Source: Pseudomonas cremoricolorata (lineage in GTDB: Bacteria; Pseudomonadota; Gammaproteobacteria; Pseudomonadales; Pseudomonadaceae). From it: 64,000 nucleotides of DNA. A program made the position numbers and the translations under genes. Every line of letters begins with the position of its first letter. Within the stretch, counting starts at the first letter, position 1. Of this stretch, positions 58,767 through 64,000 are shown in pieces. The notes under the pieces were generated by a model. That model made no database searches and was not told the origin of the DNA. It saw only the letters and a list, made by a program, of their open reading frames with translations. The stretch is from contig NZ_CP009455.1 in the NCBI RefSeq assembly GCF_000759535.1, forward strand, positions 2,108,001 through 2,172,000, given 5' to 3'.

Positions 58767-60917
58767 ATGCGCCATGAAGGCAACGTGATTCCTCTGACTT
58801 CGGCCATCGACCGACGCACAGCGCTGCTCGCGCCAGGTCTGCCGCTGTTGTTGTTGAGGGTGCGCGACAAGGCTGCGGTGCAAGTGGGCAACGGCCTGCA
58901 GGCGCTGTTCGATGCGGCTGACGAAACCTTGCTGGAGCGCGCTGACAAGGCCGAGGGTGCTGAGCGCAAGCGTCGCCTGCAGGCCGTGCGCGAAGTGCGC
59001 TTCAAGCGCAAGCACATCGAGCTGGGCGTGCTCGACAGTTTCCACGAAGCCTTTTCGCGCATGGCTCAAGGGCCGGGCATCGGCTTGCTCGACGAGGCCT
59101 TGCTGCGCGCCCGCGACCTTGCGCAACCGGTGGTCGACCCGTTGCCGGAAACTGCTATGGTCGAGCGCGCCATGGCGCGTGATGGCATCGCCCTGGAGCA
59201 GCTCAACGCCCGCTTCGAAGCGCTGCTGGAGTTTTCCCTGGAAGTCAGCCAACGCAATCCGCTGAGCCCTGCCTGGCTGTGCCGCAGTGTGCTCGAGGTG
59301 GGTGCCGAGCACGCGATCGATCCGGCCAGTATCCAGGTGCTGCTGACACTGTTCGAGCAGCACGTGCTGCACCGGCTGGGCCAGTGTTACGGCGAAGCCA
59401 ATCGCCTGCTGGTCGGTGCCGGCGTCCTGCCGACGCTACCCGCTGCTGCCGTCAGCCAGCCTGCGACCGAATCGCGACCACGGGCCATGCCGGCCTCGAC
59501 CGTGGTCGACCCACGCTACGCCTCGCTGCGGGCTGTCGGTGAAGCCTTCTTCGCTGATCTGCAATCCTTGCTGGCGCCGTTGCGCGGCCAACTGACGCCG
59601 CGGCTGAGCGGGCCAGAGCATGCTTCAGCCGTGGCCCCGGAGGACCTGTCGCGCATGCTCTCGCATCTGCAACGGCACGCTTGCGCAGGCTCGCGCGAAC
59701 TGGGTGAAGAATTGCAGGCGCTGATGCTGAAGATTTCCGCTCGCAGCGGTCAGCGCCTGTGCCTGAGCCATGATGACGAAGACGCCATCAATCTGCTCGG
59801 GCATCTGTTCGCCGCCATCGAATGCGACACCGATCTTCATCCGCGCATGCGCGCATTGCTGACTCGCTTGCAGTTGCCATTGCTCAAGGTGGCGCTGTTC
59901 GACAAGAGCCTGCTGACCCGCAGCAGTCACCCGGCTCGACGTCTTCTGGATGAGCTGGCGGCGGCCGCGATCGGTTGGCAGGCCGACGACGACGCTTCCG
60001 ATGAACTGTACCTGCGCCTGGAAGGCGTGGTTCAGCGCCTGCTCGACGATTGCGCCGACAATGGCGCGGATATCCAGAGCCACCTCGAGGCATTTCTCAC
60101 CCTGAGCCTTGAAGAGCGGCGGCGTAATGACCTGCTCGAACAGCGTGCCCGCGATGCCGAGCAAGGCCGCCTGCGCATGCTGCATGCCCGTCAGGCGGTG
60201 GAACATGCGCTCAATCTGCGCGTGCAAGGCCGCGCCGTGCCCAGGGTCGTGCTGGATATGCTCGCCGATGCGTGGAGCCAGGTGTTGCTGATGGCCTGGC
60301 TCAAACAGGGCGAGTCGTCGCCGGCCTGGCACAACGCGCTGCGCACCGTCGATGATCTGCTGGCCAGTGTGGTGCCCCATGCCCCTGCCAGAGGACGGCT
60401 GGTCAGGCAGGTGCCGGCATTGCTCAAGGCCTTGCGCGAAGGCTTGAACAGCGTTGCCCTCAACTCGTCGAGCCTGCGCGATTTCTTCGTTCAGCTCGAA
60501 CGCCTGCATGTGCAGGCTTACCGTTCACCCGGACAACCCGCCGCCAGCCATGGCCCGCTGCGGCTGATCACCGTACGCCGCCCCATCCGCCTGGCCGAGC
60601 CGACCTCGCAGCCCGCTGCGCTGAGCTTGGCTGCGGACGATCCGGCGCTCAAAAGCCTGCATCGGCTGCGCATCGGCAGCTGGATCGAAGTGCGCCAGCG
60701 CGCCACGCCCATGCGCTGCCGGTTGCTGGCCCGCGTCGAAGGCAGTGACCGTTATGTCTTCGCCAATCAGGCGGGGGTGAAGGTGCGCGAGTGGCGTCGA
60801 GTGGAGCTGGTCGAGGCATTGCAACGGGGCGAAGTCCGCTTGCTGGAGGCCGGCCAAGTGTTCGAACGTGCCCTGCAACTGGCCTTGAAGCAACTGCGCG
60901 CAGGTCCCCTGCATTGA
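58767..60917 (+). CDS. DUF1631 family protein
   Basis: The ATG at 58767 (MRHEGNVIPLTSAID) has GGAG seven bases ahead; the ATG at 58746 does not. The 716-residue protein is a known Pseudomonas family, once misnamed thymidine phosphorylase; there is no trace of that enzyme. Its body is helical with repeated Leu-rich blocks (LLEVGAEHAIDPASIQVLLTLFEQH, written in part). The last 110 residues (RLRIGSWIEVRQR, DRYVFANQAGVKVREW) resemble a PilZ-like beta-barrel but lack the RxxxR and DxSxxG c-di-GMP motifs. The function is unknown. Confidence 0.85.
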   Translation: MRHEGNVIPLTSAIDRRTALLAPGLPLLLLRVRDKAAVQVGNGLQALFDAADETLLERADKAEGAERKRRLQAVREVRFKRKHIELGVLDSFHEAFSRMAQGPGIGLLDEALLRARDLAQPVVDPLPETAMVERAMARDGIALEQLNARFEALLEFSLEVSQRNPLSPAWLCRSVLEVGAEHAIDPASIQVLLTLFEQHVLHRLGQCYGEANRLLVGAGVLPTLPAAAVSQPATESRPRAMPASTVVDPRYASLRAVGEAFFADLQSLLAPLRGQLTPRLSGPEHASAVAPEDLSRMLSHLQRHACAGSRELGEELQALMLKISARSGQRLCLSHDDEDAINLLGHLFAAIECDTDLHPRMRALLTRLQLPLLKVALFDKSLLTRSSHPARRLLDELAAAAIGWQADDDASDELYLRLEGVVQRLLDDCADNGADIQSHLEAFLTLSLEERRRNDLLEQRARDAEQGRLRMLHARQAVEHALNLRVQGRAVPRVVLDMLADAWSQVLLMAWLKQGESSPAWHNALRTVDDLLASVVPHAPARGRLVRQVPALLKALREGLNSVALNSSSLRDFFVQLERLHVQAYRSPGQPAASHGPLRLITVRRPIRLAEPTSQPAALSLAADDPALKSLHRLRIGSWIEVRQRATPMRCRLLARVEGSDRYVFANQAGVKVREWRRVELVEALQRGEVRLLEAGQVFERALQLALKQLRAGPLH

Positions 60918-61014
60918 GTTGACGCGGCTGCCCGCATCGCCGGCAGCAGTGATTCCCAGGGTAGAAGCATAGCGGCATACTGGGCGCCCCATGGCGTCTT
61001 TCAGGATATGCCCC

Positions 61015-61581
61015 ATGCAACTGGACCATGACAGCGGCTGGTTTTCCGGTGTCAGCCATTGCCCGTCACCCAACTGCAATGCTCGTCCCCCAGGCGAAGC
61101 GGTGTCTTTGCTGGTGATCCACAATATCAGCCTGCCGCCCGGCTGCTTCGGCACCGGCAAAGTCCAGCAGTTCTTCCAGAACCGCCTCGAACCCAGCGAG
61201 CATCCCTTCTTCCAGACCATCGGGCACCTGACCGTTTCGGCGCATCTGTTCATCGAGCGCGACGGCGGCGTGACGCAGTTCGTGTCGTTGCGCGAGCGCG
61301 CCTGGCATGCCGGGGTATCGCGCTTTGCCGAGCGCGAGGGGTGCAATGACTTTTCCATCGGCATCGAGCTGGAAGGCACCGATTCGCTGCCCTATAGCGA
61401 TGCGCAGTATCAGGCGCTCTTGCAGCTGACGCGGCAGATCCAGGCCTGCTGGCCGGCCATCGATGCCTCGCGCATCTGCGGCCACAGCGACATTGCGCCC
61501 CAGCGCAAGACCGATCCAGGTCCGGCATTCGACTGGTCGCGCTATCGCGCCGGCCTGGCGCACGAGGAGGACAGAGCATGA
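61015..61581 (+). CDS. ampD: 1,6-anhydro-N-acetylmuramyl-L-alanine amidase AmpD
   Basis: The 188-residue cytoplasmic enzyme cleaves 1,6-anhydro-muropeptides in peptidoglycan recycling and so lowers ampC beta-lactamase inducers. It starts MQLDHDSGWFSGVSHCPSPN at 61015. The zinc ligands lie in VIHNISLP, HLTVSAHLFIERDG and GHSDIAPQRKTDPGPAFDW. It overlaps ampE by four bases, the standard ampDE operon. Confidence 0.97.
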   Translation: MQLDHDSGWFSGVSHCPSPNCNARPPGEAVSLLVIHNISLPPGCFGTGKVQQFFQNRLEPSEHPFFQTIGHLTVSAHLFIERDGGVTQFVSLRERAWHAGVSRFAEREGCNDFSIGIELEGTDSLPYSDAQYQALLQLTRQIQACWPAIDASRICGHSDIAPQRKTDPGPAFDWSRYRAGLAHEEDRA

Positions 61582-62408
61582 GTTTTCTGGTGTTGGTGCT
61601 GGTGCTGTGGATCGAGAAGTTCTCGGCCTTGCGCCGGCGTGTGCAGCGCGATGGTTTCTTCGTCGGCGAGTTGCTGCGTGTCGAGCGCGGGCGCCAGCCT
61701 CGGCCGTGGCTGACGCTGGCGATCATGGTGCTGGCGCCAGTGCTGTTGCTGGCACTGCTGCTGCACGTGTTGCAGCCAGTCGCCTACGGACTGCTGGCCT
61801 TGCCGGTGCACCTGCTGGTGCTGCTGTACAGCCTGGGCCGTGGCGATGCCAAGGCCGCGCTGGGCCCGCTGCGTGATGCCTGGCGGCGCGGCGATGAGCA
61901 GGGCGCCCTGCATGTCGCCGAACGCGACCTTGACCTGCGCGCCGAGCAGCCTGGCGAGCTGTCGCGCCAGGTCCAGGGGCACCTGCTGTGGCAGGCCTAC
62001 CAGAGCTTCTTCGCGGTGATCTTCTGGTACTTCCTGCTGGGCCCTGCTGCGGCGCTGGCCTATCGGTTGCTGGCGCTGACCCTGGAGCACAGCCGGCAGG
62101 CGAGCGTGCAGGCCCTGACCGGACGCCTGCGGCACTGGCTCGATTGGCTGCCAGTGCGGGCGCTGGGCATCAGTTTCGCCCTGGTCGGCAACTTCGTCGC
62201 GGTAGGCCGCGTGATGCTGCATGATCTGCTCAACGGCCAGCTGCGCGCCGAGCCTTGGGTGGTGCAGTTGGGCCGGGTCGCAGACGATATTCCCGAAGAC
62301 GACGGTGCCGAGCAGGCCAACCAGCGCCTGGACAGCCTGTGGGATCTGCTGCTGCGCAGCGCGGTGTTGTGGTACGTGGTGTTCGCGCTGTTCACGGTAT
62401 TTGCCTGA
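61578..62408 (+). CDS. ampE: Regulatory signalling protein AmpE
   Basis: The 276-residue inner-membrane protein begins MSFLVLVLVLWIEKFSALRR. Hydrophobic segments lie at about residues 1-12, 45-75 (WLTLAIMVLAPVLLLALLL), 135-165 and at the C-terminus (VLWYVVFALFTVFA). A long cytoplasmic loop carries acidic patches. AmpE is a member of the CobD/CbiB-like family and works with AmpD; its precise role is unsettled. Confidence 0.95.
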   Translation: MSFLVLVLVLWIEKFSALRRRVQRDGFFVGELLRVERGRQPRPWLTLAIMVLAPVLLLALLLHVLQPVAYGLLALPVHLLVLLYSLGRGDAKAALGPLRDAWRRGDEQGALHVAERDLDLRAEQPGELSRQVQGHLLWQAYQSFFAVIFWYFLLGPAAALAYRLLALTLEHSRQASVQALTGRLRHWLDWLPVRALGISFALVGNFVAVGRVMLHDLLNGQLRAEPWVVQLGRVADDIPEDDGAEQANQRLDSLWDLLLRSAVLWYVVFALFTVFA

Positions 62409-62414
62409 CGCCTG

Positions 62415-63197
62415 TCAATCGGCCCAGCCAAACAGCGCTCGGGCGTTGGCGCTGCTGGCCTCGGCCAGGCGCTCGCGCCCGATGCCCATCACCTCGGCCA
62501 GCGCGGTGGCGATATCGGGCAAGTGCAGCGGGCTGTTGCGCTGCGCCGGGAACATCGCCGGGGCCATGTCCGGGGCGTCGGTTTCCAGCACGATGCTGTC
62601 CAGTGGCAGGCGCGGCAGGGTTCGCCGCAGGCGCAGCGCCTGCGGCCAGGTCGCGGCGCCGCCCAGGCCCAGTTTGAACCCCAGCTTGATGTACTCGCGT
62701 GCCTCTTCAAAGCTGCCGGCGAAGGCGTGCACGATACCGCCGCGCGGCAGCCGATGGCGCTTGAGCGTGGCGATCACCTCGGCATGGCTGCGGCGCACAT
62801 GCAGCAGCGCGGGCAGCTCGAATTCCAGCGCCAGGTGCAGCTGGGCTTCGAACCAGTACTGCTGGCGCTGGCGATCCAGCTCGGGCAGGTAGAAGTCCAG
62901 GCCGAACTCACCGACCGCGCACAGCCGTGGGTCGCCCCGGTGGCGCTGCAACCAGTCGCGCAGTTGCTCGAGGTGCTGATCCTCATGCGCCTGCAGGTAC
63001 ACCGGATGCAGGCCCAGCGCCGCATGCAGCCCAGGGTGCGCACAGACGGTGTCCCATACCCGTTGCCAGTTGGCTTGTTCGACCCCCAGCACGATCACCC
63101 GCTCGACCCCCGCAGCCTTCGCTGCGTTCAACAGCGATTCGCGATCGCTGTCGAAGTCGGGAAAGTCGAGGTGGGTGTGGGTGTCGACCAGGCGCAT
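62415..63197 (-). CDS. TatD family metal-dependent hydrolase
   Basis: The 260-residue protein starts MRLVDTHTHLDFPDFDSDR at 63197. The metal-binding HxH is in THTHLDF; others are GLHPVY, the AVGEFGLDFY segment with the Glu ligand, LLHVRRSHAEV, VHAFAGS, and the C-terminal VLETDAPDMAP. It is a TIM-barrel amidohydrolase; the family acts on DNA 3' ends or other phosphoester substrates. It lies two bases downstream of the Cra-type gene, in the same minus-strand unit. Confidence 0.93.
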   Translation of the reverse strand: MRLVDTHTHLDFPDFDSDRESLLNAAKAAGVERVIVLGVEQANWQRVWDTVCAHPGLHAALGLHPVYLQAHEDQHLEQLRDWLQRHRGDPRLCAVGEFGLDFYLPELDRQRQQYWFEAQLHLALEFELPALLHVRRSHAEVIATLKRHRLPRGGIVHAFAGSFEEAREYIKLGFKLGLGGAATWPQALRLRRTLPRLPLDSIVLETDAPDMAPAMFPAQRNSPLHLPDIATALAEVMGIGRERLAEASSANARALFGWAD

Positions 63198-63199
63198 GT

Positions 63200-64000
63200 T
63201 CAGGCGCTGCGGATACGTTGCTTGAAGGTTCGCGGCACCGCGTGCACGCCCGGCTCGTAGCGCTTTTGTTCGATGGCGGCCAAGGCCAGTTCCAGCGCAG
63301 CAGCGGCGATCAGGCCATGCTGCTGGGCCATGGCATTGACCGGCAGCGGCAGGAAGTCGAGCAACTGGTTGTCGCCGAAGGTGCCCAGTTGCACAGGGGG
63401 TGCGCTGCCGGCAGGGCATTGCAGGGCATCGAACACCCCCTGCAGCAGCACGTAGGAGGTGGTCACCAGGGCATCGGGCAGGCCGCCCAGTTCATCGATC
63501 AACTGGTTCATCAGGCGCTGACCACAGGCGCGGCTGAACGCTTCGCCCGCATAACGCCGCACCTCTCCACCAAACCCTTGCAAGGCGCTGTCGAAGCCGG
63601 CCGCACGGGCCTGGCTGACCGACAGTTCCGGGCGTGCGCCGATCAGCGCGATGCGCTGCGGGGCGCTGTCGAGCAGGCTGCGGGTCAGTTGCAGGCTGGC
63701 CTGGTGGTCATCGCTGACCACCGAGCAGAACTGCGCAGGGTCGAGGCTGCGGTCGATGCCGATCACCGGCAGGCCGTTGTCGAGCACCTCGCGGTAGCTG
63801 TGATCGTCCGGCGGCAGGCAACTGGCGACGAACAGCGCATCACAGCGGCGGGCGCGGAACAGCTGCTGCAACTGCCGCTCGCTGTCGGGCTGATCGTCAC
63901 TGCTGGCGATCAGCAACTGGTAGCCACGAGCCCGTGCGCCGGCCTCCAGCTGTTTGGCGATACGCGCGTAGCTGGGGTTCTCCAGATCGGGGAGGATAAA
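63200..64000 (-). CDS. cra: Catabolite repressor/activator Cra (FruR), LacI family; N-terminus outside window
   Basis: The frame is open to the right edge, so only the last 266 residues are present; the helix-turn-helix is missing. The visible part is the LacI-type sugar-binding domain, from FILPDLENPSYARIA-like sequence through YQLLIASSDDQPD, GIDRSL, LIGARPELS, the DALVTTSYVLLQGVFDAL and FGDNQLLDFLPLPVNAMAQQHGLIA segments. This matches FruR/Cra, which in Pseudomonas controls the fruBKA genes in response to fructose 1-phosphate. The fru operon would lie beyond the right edge. TatD follows directly. Confidence 0.88.
   Translation of the reverse strand, partial: FILPDLENPSYARIAKQLEAGARARGYQLLIASSDDQPDSERQLQQLFRARRCDALFVASCLPPDDHSYREVLDNGLPVIGIDRSLDPAQFCSVVSDDHQASLQLTRSLLDSAPQRIALIGARPELSVSQARAAGFDSALQGFGGEVRRYAGEAFSRACGQRLMNQLIDELGGLPDALVTTSYVLLQGVFDALQCPAGSAPPVQLGTFGDNQLLDFLPLPVNAMAQQHGLIAAAALELALAAIEQKRYEPGVHAVPRTFKQRIRSA

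Overview
The window is a stretch of gamma-proteobacterial chromosome of the Pseudomonas putida group. GC content is high, and the gene order is typical of Pseudomonas: (TPR protein)-lolB-ispE-tRNA-Gln-prs-rplY-pth-ychF divergent from hemA-prfA-prmC-moeB-murI; hemH; upp-uraA; mqo; alkK-DUF1302-DUF1329; pta; cysZ; trxB; nadC; ampD-ampE; and a Cra/FruR-type regulator. No rRNA, CRISPR array, prophage or complete insertion sequence was seen.

Layout. 1-3.6 kb (minus): the coding part, in window, of a type VI secretion effector with a VasX-type N-terminal region. It runs off the left edge and follows a DUF4123 adaptor gene; the C-terminal membrane-helix half is lower in GC. 4-10.8 kb (minus): translation, cell-envelope and PRPP genes with one tRNA. 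10.9-12.8 kb: an AT-richer accessory insert with a candidate glycine-zipper toxin, a coupled small membrane protein that may be its immunity protein, and a 156-bp miniature inverted-repeat element. 13-17.8 kb (plus): a tightly overlapping housekeeping operon. 17.9-24.6 kb: pagL, then a cluster that looks light-regulated (DUF523/DUF1722, class II LitR-like MerR regulator, photolyase, degenerate SDR), a renalase-like flavoprotein and a divergent TIGR01777 gene. Two direct-repeat boxes resembling the published P. putida PplR site flank these genes.

24.7-36 kb: hemH, nucleobase salvage (upp-uraA, hpt), mqo, and several small conserved proteins, including an SRAP paralogue that has lost most of its active site. 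36-38 kb: a manganese exporter behind a yybP-ykoY riboswitch, and rsmC. 38-47 kb: fatty-acid activation with an outer-membrane/periplasmic DUF1302-DUF1329 pair, a response regulator-TPR protein coupled to a small soluble histidine kinase, and a MazEF-type module whose toxin is frameshifted. 47.7-64 kb: an OmpA-like lipoprotein, pta, FKBP isomerase, glutathione peroxidase, a GT4 glycosyltransferase, a soluble PAS-PAS chemoreceptor-like protein, cysZ, trxB, nadC, a DUF1631 protein, ampDE, tatD and the C-terminal part of cra.

Most of the window is core genome working through short operons with 1-11 nt overlaps (hemA to murI, ampD-ampE, CPXCG-DUF2007, kinase-regulator). Accessory material is concentrated in 1-3.6 kb, 10.9-12.8 kb and 47.0-47.7 kb. 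All three are toxin-type loci. Identifications rest on reading translated sequence against remembered family motifs; no database search was possible.
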